A stretch of DNA of 64,000 nucleotides, from the NCBI GenBank assembly GCA_015075225.1, contig JABTUQ010000007.1, forward strand, positions 1 to 64,000, in the 5' to 3' direction. This document shows, in pieces, positions 43,175 to 52,985 of this stretch. Numbering within the stretch: the stretch's first letter is position 1; each line of letters opens with the position of its first letter. Source of the DNA: Burkholderiales bacterium (GTDB taxonomy: Bacteria > Pseudomonadota > Gammaproteobacteria > Burkholderiales > Nitrosomonadaceae). A program made the translations under genes and the position numbers. Below the pieces are notes generated by a model. That model ran no database searches. It was not told where the DNA came from and saw only the letters and a list, made by a program, of their open reading frames with translations.

Positions 43175-43332
43175 GCTCCGGTTATCCGCGACCATATTGA
43201 ATAAAGGTTCGATAACGAGGGAGATATCGGCATTTACTCTCAATTTGACGGCCAGAATCTGGAATAGGATATATGACAGAAATGTGAACACTCAATAAAA
43301 AGTGATTCTGTCTTTTATTTATAGGGGAAACA

Positions 43333-46300
43333 ATGAATCAGCCAACAAACTTACTTAAAGTTCCCGATACCGTTGAAAATTTCCAATCAGGCGGGTTGAA
43401 AGAAATAGACGAATCTTCATCATTTCAGGATCGAAGAAAGCCTGAATACCGAAGATTAGCTGATCATGAACTGGCAGGTGTTGTGGCTGAAAACCGTCGC
43501 TTACATGCATTGGTGGACGCTCAGCGTCAACTGCACCATCTTGAAATGCACAATGCACTTAATGTTCGGCTTGGCAATATCCTGATCCAGGCTGTTGATT
43601 CCCCCAGTACATTATTATCGGTGCCTGGAAAGCTCCTAGGCATCTGGCGCCAGTCAATCCGTAAAAACCCGCCGGCAGCGCTGGGTGGTAAAGGGTTTGG
43701 CAAAGTTATTTTCACTTATGAGGAAGAAGGATTTGCAGCAGTTGAAAAACTGCTGGCAAGAATATCTGTTTCACCCGTCATGCAGGCCAATGCCTGGACG
43801 GCGTTATCCCGGCATTTGATACAAAACAAACGTGATCAGGCCGCTGAAGCTGCTCGGCGTGCGTACGCGCTTGATCCAAAACCCTATCGATTGAAATGGC
43901 TCGCTTTCAGATTGCATGAGGCCGGTGATGTCATTGAAGCAGCCGCGATGCTGGAGCTGCTGCCGGCAGGTACACCTTTCAGTGGCTCTGAGGCGCGTCA
44001 GGCAGGCAGATTGCAAAAAGAAGCAAAACTGGCGCGCGAACCTGGCCGGGAGCTGGAAAAATTGAAGCAATATCCGGCTGAAAAAGCCCTTCGAGTACTA
44101 CAGCAATGCAGCTGGTTCAATACAACCTGGTACCTTACCCAATATCCTGAAGTTAAGGAGAGCGGGGCAGATCCAGTGGAACATTATTTCTATCAGGGGG
44201 CGAATGAAGGAAAAAACCCTGGTCCTTTTTTTGATACATCACGTTATCTGGAACAACATCCTGATATCTCAGAAAATGATCTCAACCCACTGCTGCATTA
44301 TGTGGAAATCGGTTTTTATGAAGGATTGAGAGCGGATCCCTGCAACAAATGGTTGAAACTGTTCGACAAACAAATCACTGATCTTGGCAAAATCGGCAAT
44401 ACAGCGGGCCATGAAAAATATACGGTTGTCTCCGCTGTTTATAACGTGGCCGCTTATCTGGATGATTTTTTCTACTCGATGATCTGCCAGACACTGGATT
44501 TTCGCTCGCATATTTATCTGGTTATGGTGGATGACGGTTCTACGGATCATTCCGCCGAAATCATCCGCCGCTGGCAGGCAAGTTACCCGGAAAATATTCT
44601 TTATCTGCACAAGGAAAATGGCGGTCAGGCCAGTGCACGTAATCTGGGCATGCAGCAGGTACATACTGAATGGGTAACCTTTATTGATCCCGATGATTTC
44701 GTGGCGCCCGATTATTTTCAGAAAGTGGATGATTTTCTGGCTCAGCAAGCTGCCAAAAAAACAGCTGAAAAACTGGCATTGCTTTCATGTAATTTTATTT
44801 TTTATCGTGAAAATCAGGACGGCTTCAGCGATACCCATCCGCTAAAGTATCGGTTTGCCAAAGGGGATCGTATTTTTGCGGCAGATAATCTGGAAAAACA
44901 TTTGCAGCTATCAGTTGCTCATGCTTTTTTCAGGTTATCTTTACTCCAAGAACAAAACCGTTTGTTTGATGAGCGGATTAAGCCCAATTTTGAGGATGGT
45001 CATTTTGTTGGCTGTTATCTTCAGCCACTTAAAAGCAAGCAGGTAGCTTTTCTGGCTGCACCACGTTATTACTATCGGAATTTAACGGATGCCAATTCCA
45101 TTCTTGATATCAATGGGCAAAAAGAAGAATGCTTTGATGAAGTACTGGTCTACGGTTATCAAGCACTGTTTGATACTTATATTACACAGGGTTATAACGT
45201 TCCAAAATACGTACAACGTACCGTACTTTATCATCTCATCTGGTATTTAAGAAAAATCGTAAATCGTTCGGAAACGGTTGCGTTTCTTATACCTTCCCAA
45301 AGAGAGCGCTTCCTTGCGCACCTCGATAAGCTGTTTTCCGTTATCACTACAGATACCATTCTCGAATTTGAGCTGGCTGGCTGCTGGTTTTTTCATAAGG
45401 TGGGAATCCTTTCTGCATTCAAGCAATTAAAGCCTCCCTTCCAGATCGTCTACGTGGAGAGTTTTGATTGGGCCAAGCAACAAGTGTTGCTGCGTTATTA
45501 CTATAGTGAGCCGCCGGCTGAGGAGTTTGTTATTGGCCGGCAAGCGGTTATGCCAGCATTCAAAAAAAATACTGTGCATGATTTTCTTGAGCGTACTTTT
45601 GTACAGGAGCGCAGAATCTGGCTACTGTTGAGCCAAAAAGGGAAGCTGGAAGTGCGGCTGGACGGCGTGGCGGCGCGTATTTCCATTGGCGGTAAACAGG
45701 TGGGGAAAGCAATCGATGTTCAAGCGATTCGCGAACATTTTTCTGCACTGCAGCCTGTGCGCACAGGGAAATATGCGGGTGCCTGGCTGTTTATGGACCG
45801 GGATACCCAGGCGGATGACAATGCTGAACACCTGTACCGATATGTGCGCCATAGAATGCCAGGATTACCTGCTTATTTTCTGCTGCGAGAAGAATCGCAT
45901 GACTGGCCACGTTTACAAGCAGAGGGTTTTAAGCTGATTGCTTTTGGCAGCGCAGAGCATCGCTTGGCGATGCAGGAATGTGCCAAGGTGGTGAGTTCTC
46001 AAGCCGCTCCGTATGTTGTTGATCCTTTCATTGATGGTGGGATCAAGCGACGTCAGTTTGTTTTTTTACAGCATGGTGTTACCAAAGATGACTTATCGCG
46101 CTGGTTGAATAGTAGACGTATCGATTTACTTATAACTGCTTCGCCGACTGAACAAGTATCCTTTGCAAAGGATGGTAATCGCTATAAATTTACTTCCAAG
46201 GAAGTCATTCTTTCTGGTTTTCCTCGCCATGATGCCTTATTGCGAGGGGATAAACAGAAAGAAAAATTGATTTTAATCATGCCCACCTGGCGTAAATACT

Positions 46301-46992
46301 TACTTGGTGAGTTAATTGATAAAAGTAGTCAGCGTATCTTGTGCGAAGGCTTTATGGATACGCTCTACGCACGTTCATGGGGAGGCTTATTATCTGATCC
46401 AGCTTTTATTGCATCGGCACAACAGCAAGGCTACCGGATAGTCTTTTTCCCCCATGCCAATATACAGTCTTATCTTGATCAGTTCGACCTGCCGAATGAC
46501 ATCGAGGTATTGTCGCACATGGATGGCAGTATGCAGACGCTTTTCCAGCGGGCAGCATTACTGATTACCGATTATTCCTCTGTTGCATTTGAAACAGCTT
46601 ATCTCAAACGTCCAGTGGTTTACTGGCAATTTGATGAAGAGGAATTTTTTTCTGGGGTTCATTCATATCAGAAAGGTTATTTCGATTATCGCCGCGATGG
46701 TTTTGGACCAGTATGCACGGAAAAGCAGGAAGTGTTGACTGCCGTGGCGGATCTGCTGGCACGCAATTGCCAGCCTTCCAGCAAATATGCAGAACGTATG
46801 CACAATACGTTTGCCTGGCGGGATGGCCAATGCTGTGAGCGTGTGTTGCAGGCAATTCTGGCACTCGACCATCCTGCGGAGCAGCCGGAGGATTTAGGAA
46901 TATTCCAGCGCATACGTGCCAATTTGCGCAGACTGATTACCGGGCGCTTGCCCGATACAGCCGGGGATACGGTCAGCAGCAGTAACGGATAG
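43333..46992 (+). CDS. Three-part enzyme: TPR-like region, GT2 glycosyltransferase and TagF-like glycerophosphotransferase
   Basis: The 1,219-aa product should build a phosphate-containing capsular glycan at the cytoplasmic membrane face. Residues 1-240 are a helical region shared with the 41360 gene. Residues about 250-340 hold short repeats (WYLTQYPEVKESGADPVEHY) seen in other GT proteins. Residues about 362-600 are a GT2 domain: VVSAVYNVAAYL, VDDGS near 400, NGGQASARNLG and DPDD near 452. Residues about 850-1190 resemble CDP-glycerol glycerophosphotransferase: FLQHGVTKDDLSRW near 911, GFPRHDALL near 962, PTWRKYL, and TDYSSVAFETAYLKRPVVYW near 1080. ATG 43333 follows AGGGGAA. Confidence 0.88.
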   Translation: MNQPTNLLKVPDTVENFQSGGLKEIDESSSFQDRRKPEYRRLADHELAGVVAENRRLHALVDAQRQLHHLEMHNALNVRLGNILIQAVDSPSTLLSVPGKLLGIWRQSIRKNPPAALGGKGFGKVIFTYEEEGFAAVEKLLARISVSPVMQANAWTALSRHLIQNKRDQAAEAARRAYALDPKPYRLKWLAFRLHEAGDVIEAAAMLELLPAGTPFSGSEARQAGRLQKEAKLAREPGRELEKLKQYPAEKALRVLQQCSWFNTTWYLTQYPEVKESGADPVEHYFYQGANEGKNPGPFFDTSRYLEQHPDISENDLNPLLHYVEIGFYEGLRADPCNKWLKLFDKQITDLGKIGNTAGHEKYTVVSAVYNVAAYLDDFFYSMICQTLDFRSHIYLVMVDDGSTDHSAEIIRRWQASYPENILYLHKENGGQASARNLGMQQVHTEWVTFIDPDDFVAPDYFQKVDDFLAQQAAKKTAEKLALLSCNFIFYRENQDGFSDTHPLKYRFAKGDRIFAADNLEKHLQLSVAHAFFRLSLLQEQNRLFDERIKPNFEDGHFVGCYLQPLKSKQVAFLAAPRYYYRNLTDANSILDINGQKEECFDEVLVYGYQALFDTYITQGYNVPKYVQRTVLYHLIWYLRKIVNRSETVAFLIPSQRERFLAHLDKLFSVITTDTILEFELAGCWFFHKVGILSAFKQLKPPFQIVYVESFDWAKQQVLLRYYYSEPPAEEFVIGRQAVMPAFKKNTVHDFLERTFVQERRIWLLLSQKGKLEVRLDGVAARISIGGKQVGKAIDVQAIREHFSALQPVRTGKYAGAWLFMDRDTQADDNAEHLYRYVRHRMPGLPAYFLLREESHDWPRLQAEGFKLIAFGSAEHRLAMQECAKVVSSQAAPYVVDPFIDGGIKRRQFVFLQHGVTKDDLSRWLNSRRIDLLITASPTEQVSFAKDGNRYKFTSKEVILSGFPRHDALLRGDKQKEKLILIMPTWRKYLLGELIDKSSQRILCEGFMDTLYARSWGGLLSDPAFIASAQQQGYRIVFFPHANIQSYLDQFDLPNDIEVLSHMDGSMQTLFQRAALLITDYSSVAFETAYLKRPVVYWQFDEEEFFSGVHSYQKGYFDYRRDGFGPVCTEKQEVLTAVADLLARNCQPSSKYAERMHNTFAWRDGQCCERVLQAILALDHPAEQPEDLGIFQRIRANLRRLITGRLPDTAGDTVSSSNG

Positions 46993-47005
46993 CAAACTGC
47001 TGAAC

Positions 47006-48451
47006 ATGAAACTGATGCCAGGGCGTATTGCTTTTTCTAAAAGCAGGACAGGTGATAGTTCATCTGAGACTGGCCAGACACTGATATTTATATTGGATAA
47101 CCTGGCGCTGCAACGGCAGATAGACGACGCGTTTCAATCTGCCCTGAATGAATCGGGGGCGGCGGAAATTCTGCTCGTGGCAAATATCCGGTGTGTGGAC
47201 GATGAAGCATGGCTGAGAAAATATTGTGCCCGTTTTCCTTCGGTAAACGCGATCTTCAACCGCCGAGCAAAATCAACAGCAGTACTCGAAGCACAGGGGC
47301 GTTGGCTGGCGCGTTACCACTCACAGGAAGTGTTGTCGATCGATCTGGATGAAAGCGGTGGCGACAAGGTTTCACGCAGAGCATTACTGTTTTTTACACC
47401 TCCTGTTGCGATGGAGATGCAAAAAAACACACTATCTTGCCAAGCGGAAAAACGGGGGCTTACCTTGATTATTCCGGCGCATAATTGCGCGCCGTATTTG
47501 ACGGATTGTCTCGCGAGTGCGCTGGCTATCGAGCGTGATAAAACGCTTGTGGTGGTCGATGATGGTTCGTCGGATGCTACACATGGCGTAATTGCTGGTT
47601 TCGCCAGTCAGCATCCGGAAGTGATTGATCATATCTCTGTTTGCAAGGCGAGTGGTTTGCCAGCCGTGCCACGTAATATTGGTTTGGCAAGTATACAAAC
47701 CGATACGTTCGGTTTTATCGACGCTGATGACTGGATTTCACCGGGAGAATATATATCTGCCTTGCATGAAATGCAGCAGACAGGTGCTGATATTGCGACG
47801 GCCACTGGATTTACCCGCCACTATCCAGACAGAACCGAATCACTCCTTCAGAAATGTTTTACGATTCCTGAAAATGAACCTGCGAAAGCGCTGGATGGTT
47901 CATTCTTTTCCAATATATGGAATCGTATTTATTCCAGGAACATTCTACTCCGTAGCGGTGCGCATTTCCCACGCACGCATTTCTCTGAAGATTTTTGCTT
48001 CTCGGTTTGGGCGCATTTTTATGCGCAGAAAACCATCCAGGTTCCGGTAAGTTTTTATCATCACCGCTATTGCCGGCAGGGTTCTACTACAGATAATCGA
48101 GCGGGATCCGGAGCTTTTAAACACATTACAGAATTCCATCGCGAACTGGACGTGTATCTGGCAGATCCGGCTATGCAAAAAGCCCTGGCGACTATTCTGA
48201 GAAAACGCATGGGTTCTTTTCAGTACACACTTAAATTACTGCCACCTGAACTAACTCAGCCATTCAAAATAGTTCTGCGGGAAATGTTGAAACCTTTGAA
48301 TCGCTATTTTATTTCTGATAAGGAACCGAATAAACGCGATATCGCTACTTTTGCAGCACTGGGGATATCAGATTTGTTATATCAACAGCCTCGTTCAAAG
48401 TTTTCCGGGATGCGGAATTGGGGCAGGAAATGGCTAGGTTTGAGAGCTTGA
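47006..48451 (+). CDS. GT2-family glycosyltransferase
   Basis: The 481-aa product has a GT-A fold GT2 domain at about residues 150-370: LTLIIPAHNCAPYLTDCL, VVVDDGSSDATHG near 182, LPAVPRNIGLASIQTDTFGF and FIDADDW near 237 (the metal-binding DxD). The first 140 residues are not recognised and may recognise the acceptor or a partner. There is no signal peptide. It begins 13 bases after the three-part enzyme and should act on the same glycan. Confidence 0.88.
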   Translation: MKLMPGRIAFSKSRTGDSSSETGQTLIFILDNLALQRQIDDAFQSALNESGAAEILLVANIRCVDDEAWLRKYCARFPSVNAIFNRRAKSTAVLEAQGRWLARYHSQEVLSIDLDESGGDKVSRRALLFFTPPVAMEMQKNTLSCQAEKRGLTLIIPAHNCAPYLTDCLASALAIERDKTLVVVDDGSSDATHGVIAGFASQHPEVIDHISVCKASGLPAVPRNIGLASIQTDTFGFIDADDWISPGEYISALHEMQQTGADIATATGFTRHYPDRTESLLQKCFTIPENEPAKALDGSFFSNIWNRIYSRNILLRSGAHFPRTHFSEDFCFSVWAHFYAQKTIQVPVSFYHHRYCRQGSTTDNRAGSGAFKHITEFHRELDVYLADPAMQKALATILRKRMGSFQYTLKLLPPELTQPFKIVLREMLKPLNRYFISDKEPNKRDIATFAALGISDLLYQQPRSKFSGMRNWGRKWLGLRA

Positions 48452-48571
48452 AATAGATAAGAGACAAGCTATGGTTTTTTGATGATATGTGAAATTCCTG
48501 CCTCTCAGATGTTTACTGTTTTACGCTGCCTTAAAATCCCAGGTGATTTACATCGTTGATGACATGTGGCT

Positions 48572-48594
48572 CCGAACTGCTTTATCGAGTTCGG
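48572..48594 (+). promoter_or_regulatory. Conserved hairpin in the leader of the MurG-like gene
   Basis: CCGAACT (48572-48578) pairs with AGTTCGG (48588-48594), and the stem extends by one wobble and one G-C pair. The same hairpin at 54561-54583 lies at the matching distance before the truncated gene copy. The two loops differ by one base while the stems are identical. Confidence 0.55.
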
Positions 48595-48634
48595 GGTATG
48601 ATTCTGGATCTTTATGCCATGTGAATTCGCCGCT

Positions 48635-49687
48635 ATGAAATTACCAACCATTTTATTTATCTGCACAAACGGAGCTGGCCTGGGCCACATGAGCCGGTGC
48701 CTTTCTTATGCCCGCCAGTTACGTGAACAGGCTGAGCCTGTTTTTTTTTCGTTGGCCTCGGCGATCGAAATTATCCAGGAAATGGGTTTCTCAGCAGATT
48801 ACTTCGTTTCACCTAACTGGTCTTGCACAAATTCTTCGGACTGGAATCGTGAATTGTGCTTTCGCCTGGGCCTGATGTTGGAGCATGTTCGTCCGGCAGT
48901 AGTTGTTTTTGACGGGACCTGGCCCTATCAGGGATTTATTAATGCTTGCGGAGAATACGGTAAGGCAAAGATTGTCTGGTCGCATCGTGGGTTGCACCAG
49001 GCGGATAAGGCTAAATCGTTTCCGCATCAGAATATGTTTAGTCTGATTATCAAGCCGAGTGAGGTAGGGGATGAATCTGGTTTGGAGGAGGAGAGTAATT
49101 GCCCGCAGGTACGTGTTCCGCCCGTCTGCATATTGCAGGAAGCGGAGTTGCTGGATAAGGGACACGCCAGAAAAGCACTGGGGTTGAGTGAGAACGCGCG
49201 TTATGCCTTGTTTTCCCTGGGTGCCGGTAATATTAATGATGTTGAGGATGCCGGGGCGGATTTAATAAGGCGATTACAGGCAACAGGTTTTGAAATCGTC
49301 TGGGCGAATAATCCGATATCAGTTAAAGATGTTGTATTACCTGAGGGTGTGCGATCGATTTCGACATACCCTCTGGTTCGCTATTTACGCGCCTTCGATA
49401 TATTTATCGGAGCATCCGGCTATAACACATGCTGTGAGGTTGTTCAGGCTCAGGTGCCTGCGTTACTGGTGCCAAATACCAATACGAAGCTGGATGATCA
49501 GCAGCGGCGTGCGCATTTGGTGGCCAGGCATGCGCCTGTTGCTGTTTCCGAATGCAAAAGTGAAGATGAGCGGGAATCCGCTGTCAGGGCGCTGCTGCAG
49601 TTGGTGAGTGTTCCTGCCACCCGTACATGTCTTGTCCCGATGAATGGTGCCGAACGAGCGGCTGAAGAGATTCTTGCTTTATGTTGA
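48635..49687 (+). CDS. MurG-like (GT28/GT-B) glycosyltransferase
   Basis: The product (350 aa from ATG 48635; 357 aa from ATG 48614) has an N-terminal Rossmann half with ILFICTNGAGLGHMSRCLSY, the GxGH motif of MurG-like enzymes, and a C-terminal half with ALFSLGAGNINDVEDAGADL, ASGYNTCCEVVQAQVPALL and NTKLDDQQRRA, which resemble the donor-binding site of GT28 proteins. It probably transfers a nucleotide-activated sugar in capsule or glycolipid synthesis. Two truncated copies lie at 54604 and 62054. Neither start has a strong ribosome-binding site; 48635 gives a more usual N-terminus. Confidence 0.82.
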   Translation: MKLPTILFICTNGAGLGHMSRCLSYARQLREQAEPVFFSLASAIEIIQEMGFSADYFVSPNWSCTNSSDWNRELCFRLGLMLEHVRPAVVVFDGTWPYQGFINACGEYGKAKIVWSHRGLHQADKAKSFPHQNMFSLIIKPSEVGDESGLEEESNCPQVRVPPVCILQEAELLDKGHARKALGLSENARYALFSLGAGNINDVEDAGADLIRRLQATGFEIVWANNPISVKDVVLPEGVRSISTYPLVRYLRAFDIFIGASGYNTCCEVVQAQVPALLVPNTNTKLDDQQRRAHLVARHAPVAVSECKSEDERESAVRALLQLVSVPATRTCLVPMNGAERAAEEILALC

Positions 49688-49741
49688 GCGTACTGGTGTG
49701 GCATTGATCCCAGCCAATTATTTATCAATGAGGTGAGATAG

Positions 49742-50296
49742 ATGAGCATCACCGATGAAACCTGTACTTTGCGGCAAGAGCTGGCTGCGCTGGCAGCTAA
49801 ACCGGAATGGGATTTTCTTGCCCGTTATGATTTGCCAGGCAAAAAGCCATCAACATTACAAGGCAGTGCATTCAGGCTTGTAAGGACATTACTGACAAAG
49901 ATCAGGCTGCTTCCGCCGGATATAACGAAATACAGGTGGCTGCCAACGCTCAAACATGGCTCCTCTGCTCCAGATACCAGGGCTTTGTTGATCTGGGCAC
50001 TTGGTATGGAACAGGATTCGTTACGTAACGCTTGCGTGGGTTTTCAGCAACTTCTGGTGGATCGTCAGGATCTGGCACCCGTATTGGTGACGGATGTGGC
50101 TGATTTTGCCTATTTCTCCCGGCTGGGATGGCTGGTGGAATATCTGCCGGAGCTTGTTGGCGAGGGGCAATCCTACCAGGAAAGAAAACGTGCTTATCTG
50201 GTGTGGCGCTATCGGGATGCGGTTGTTTTTCCCGCAGCGGCAGGTTTGCTGGATAAGGAAAGTTGGAGCAGGTTGCTGCAATACTTCGGTGTTTGA
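49742..50296 (+). CDS. Hypothetical protein of the polysaccharide locus
   Basis: The 184-aa product is soluble, with no signal peptide, and I recognise no domain. Visible segments include AKPEWDFLARYDLPGKKPST, LLTKIRLLPPDITKYRW and EYLPELVGEGQSYQERKRAYL, which looks helical. GTGAGATAG precedes ATG 49742 and holds a weak ribosome-binding site. It follows the MurG-like gene by 54 bases, and the pair is duplicated together downstream (62054-63100), which suggests the two work together. Confidence 0.7.
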   Translation: MSITDETCTLRQELAALAAKPEWDFLARYDLPGKKPSTLQGSAFRLVRTLLTKIRLLPPDITKYRWLPTLKHGSSAPDTRALLIWALGMEQDSLRNACVGFQQLLVDRQDLAPVLVTDVADFAYFSRLGWLVEYLPELVGEGQSYQERKRAYLVWRYRDAVVFPAAAGLLDKESWSRLLQYFGV

Positions 50297-50504
50297 AAGT
50301 TTATTCCTGTAATTCGAGTATCTGGCGGGGAAACCGTCTTGCGAGTTTTGCAGGGTGCGCCATGTGCACCGCATCTGCTGTTGTTGGCTGGTGCACGCGG
50401 TGCACCCTACGACTACCTCCGTTTTTGCCCACCTGCGGTACGAAGCAATCCAGCAGCAATGGTGGCAAAGGCACTGGATGGCCACGACCCGTTGGGCTTC
50501 GCAG
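50297..50504. repeat. Dispersed-repeat fragments after the polysaccharide locus
   Basis: A short palindromic segment (GGTGCGCCATGTGCACCGC and GTGCACGCGGTGCACC) is followed by CGAAGCAATCCAGCAGCAAT and GGCAAAGGCACTGGATGGCC, a block also seen near 54180-54240 and 57640-57700. A related GGTTGGTGCACGCGGTGTAC segment occurs near 63110. No gene is present. Confidence 0.75.
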
Positions 50505-50698
50505 GCCATGTCCAACGACTGGCTCAGGGCACAGGGGTTGCTCAGCATCAAAGACCTGTGGTGTAAAGCCCAGGGTTACAGGTCAGCTAAGGGTTGAGGG
50601 CGTCGTCGTCACGCGAGCCCACTCGTTGAACCGCCCACTGCGGACCCGCATGGTGGGTGGTGTGGGGGCCGGGAGTTAATAGCTCCTGGCTACCCGAT
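50505..50698 (+). mobile_element. 3' remnant of a group II intron (end of RT plus domain V/VI)
   Basis: The first 90 bases encode AMSNDWLRAQGLLSIKDLW before a stop at 50597, the usual last residues of group II intron reverse transcriptases. The remaining 100 bases contain GAACCGCCCAC, GCGGACCCGC and GTGGGTGGTG, which fold like domain V, then a small hairpin GGGAGTTAATAGCTCC like domain VI, ending CCCGAT. The 3' flank is TAGCC, the remaining half of an attC core site. The 5' part of the intron is lost and replaced by dispersed repeat. Confidence 0.65.
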
Positions 50699-51630
50699 TA
50701 GCCAGCATCTAGGTGTGCCTGGATTGCCCGAAGAAGAACAAAGCAATAATCTCGTTGGGTTGTTATTGCAACCGGATTGACCTGTATTTCTTTTATTTTT
50801 ATTTCAGACAACAACAGGCTGGACAAATAGAACCAAAGATAATCATTGTCTCCTATGGAAATATTTTTAGCCAATTCCAAGATTCTTTCTACAACAGATG
50901 GATGGCTGCTTGAGCCTGACCAGTGGCTTTCAGGTGTGATGACAAGCAATAGTATTGAAGCCAAGGCAATAGCCATGCCTCTTTTGTTCTTAAGAAGCGC
51001 CAAATCGTAACCGGATGACTTTGCGTAAACATCAATCTTTTCAAGCAAGAAATCTCTTGCGTATTTATCGCATGCAAATTCTTCTTCTACAGGACTTAAA
51101 GTTTCACCTGATTCTCGATACTGGATGTGCCTTAGCTCGTGAAGAAAACAATAAGCAGAAGCCATACATAGCAAGTCGAATACCACACTGCCAAATACAT
51201 CGCTTGGCTTGCCATCATCGGGTTTTGGAACACCAGCAGGCCAGTTGATATTTTCAATGCTGTCTGTGGCAACCAATTCGTTAATTAAATTGTAGATTGC
51301 TGTTATCTTTCCATTGATCTGATTTGCATCAACATCATCCGCAAGATGCTCCAGAGAGAATGGGTATTTAATTATCTGTGCTAAGAATAAATGTGGCTGA
51401 TATAGGTTGAAAGAGTGCTGCGCAGCAAATCCAAGCAACCATATTTTACACATGGTTTTGTGATTAAAAACTAACAGGCCAAACGATCCGGCCTCAAGTG
51501 TAAAGCCGCTTCGATCACCGACCAAATTGGGTTGAGGATTATATTTTTCCCACATCTGCAATATCTCGCCTGATCGTTCCGGCGCTGATGCGGAAATTAC
51601 ATTTTTTATAGCATTGTCTCCATTGACCAT
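50698..51630 (-). CDS. Lit-like metallopeptidase (peptidase U49 family), probable integron cassette
   Basis: The 310-aa product has a zinc-metalloprotease motif HELRH (His164-Glu165-His168) followed 13 residues later by PVEEEFACDKYARDFLL, whose acidic residues could be the third ligand. The arrangement resembles the Lit phage-exclusion protein of E. coli (U49), which cleaves EF-Tu during phage infection. There is no signal peptide; hydrophobic stretches at about 148-165 and 215-230 may be core helices. ATG 51630 gives MVNGDNAIKNV. The stop TAA lies in the GGCTAA of an attC half-site, and a full attC lies just upstream, so this looks like a cassette gene. Lit homology is from memory. Confidence 0.65.
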   Translation of the reverse strand: MVNGDNAIKNVISASAPERSGEILQMWEKYNPQPNLVGDRSGFTLEAGSFGLLVFNHKTMCKIWLLGFAAQHSFNLYQPHLFLAQIIKYPFSLEHLADDVDANQINGKITAIYNLINELVATDSIENINWPAGVPKPDDGKPSDVFGSVVFDLLCMASAYCFLHELRHIQYRESGETLSPVEEEFACDKYARDFLLEKIDVYAKSSGYDLALLKNKRGMAIALASILLLVITPESHWSGSSSHPSVVERILELAKNISIGDNDYLWFYLSSLLLSEIKIKEIQVNPVAITTQRDYCFVLLRAIQAHLDAG

Positions 51631-51669
51631 TGGAGTATTCCCTGAAATCTTGCGAAAAATAACAGTGCT

Positions 51670-51726
51670 GGCTAACGCCTGAGTTAAGCGACGGCGAAGC
51701 CGTCCGCCTTGAACGAGTTGTTAGCC
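51670..51726 (-). other. attC: Integron attC recombination site
   Basis: Read on the minus strand, this 57-bp sequence starts GGCTAACAACTCGTTCAAGG and ends CTTAACTCAGGCGTTAGCC, with a central GACGGCTTCGCCGTC hairpin. The outer boxes GGCTAAC and GTTAGCC match the consensus RYYYAAC/GTTRRRY and are perfect complements. The inner sequences resemble the L boxes of classical attC sites such as that of aadA. It lies between two minus-strand ORFs, as expected for adjoining cassettes. Confidence 0.88.
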
Positions 51727-51728
51727 AC

Positions 51729-52966
51729 TGCTGTGGTCTAATTTATCCGGACACCTCGATGGGAGGAAAATCCACCAATTGAGGAGCATTACATGACAAG
51801 ACAGCGTAGAGCATTCGATACAGTTTGAAGCTGGAAGTTGTTCGCATGATCAGGATCAGGGGCTGAGGTGCAGAACGTCAGCGAGACCATGGACATTGGG
51901 CCCAACGGCGATTCGTCGCTGGGTGAAGCAGTACAACGCGGAGCAAATGGCCAGCCAGGCATTGGCAAGACACTCACCGCCGAGCAACAGCGTATCCGGC
52001 AGCTGGAGCAGGAGAACCGTCAGTTGAAGGGAGATGTGAGACATATTAAAAGCGTCGGCCTTCTTTGCCCGCGAACTGAAATGAGCTACCAGCTTGTTCA
52101 TCAACTGCAAAGGAGGCCATTCCGGTCAAACAAACTTGCCGTATTTTTGTCCGTCAGCCGCTCTGGCTACTACGAAGCGCAGAGGCGTTCTGCAAAACCG
52201 GTTTTATGCAAAGCCAGCGTCCACCTGAAGGCGGCATTCGCTGGCCAGCCATCAAAGCTATGGGTCGCCGCCTGGTTACTGCGATGCAAAATCAGAATTC
52301 AGATCGGCCGGCACAAGGTGCAGTTTGATGCGCAAGGCCGCTCTAAAACCGGTCTGGAAGCGGAAGTTCATCCATACGACACACAGCAGGCATGACTTGC
52401 CCGTGGCCGCCAACGTGCTTAACCGGCAGTTCAATCCAGTCGCACCGGATACTGCGTACGTGTCAGATATTACGTATATCAGCACTGGCACTGGGTGGCT
52501 TTATCTGGCGATCGTAATGGATCTGTACGCCCGCCGGATCATCGGCTGGGCAACGGCTAAACATGTCAGCCAGCCACGCTGGTTTGTGACGCATTGAGCA
52601 TGGCTATCCAGCAGCGCCAGCCGGTATCCGGCCTGATCGTTCATTCTGATCGGGACAGTCAATATGCCAGCGAGCTTTACCAGAACCTGCTCAATAAACA
52701 TGGCTTTATTTGCAGCATGAGTAGAAAGGAAATTGCTGGATAATGCCGTCGCCGAGCGATTCTTCCTGAATCTCAAGATAGAACGCGTCTGGCAGCGACA
52801 GTATGCGAACCACACCGAGGCTAAAATGATATCGATGATTACATCGTCAGCTTTACAACTGCAAAAGACTGAACTCGGCACTGGAAATCTGCCACCCATT
52901 GTCTATGAACGAAAATGGCAGCGCAAAAACCTATCGAGGTGTCCGAAATTACTTGACCACTACACA
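51729..52966 (+). mobile_element. IS3-family element, copy B (decayed)
   Basis: The element runs from TGCTGTGGTCTAATTTATCC to the complement of TGTGTAGTGGTCAAG and is flanked by a 4-bp duplication, CCAC (51725-51728 and 52967-52970). It has landed two bases beyond an attC site. orfA (from 51793) has a stop after FDTV and shifts. orfB pieces appear in several frames: [55 protein letters not shown] and NAVAERFFLNLKIERVW. Single-base losses near 52610, 52735, 52828 and 52853 break the frame. It cannot make a transposase. Confidence 0.92.
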
Positions 52967-52985
52967 CCACTTCCACGGCAACTGT

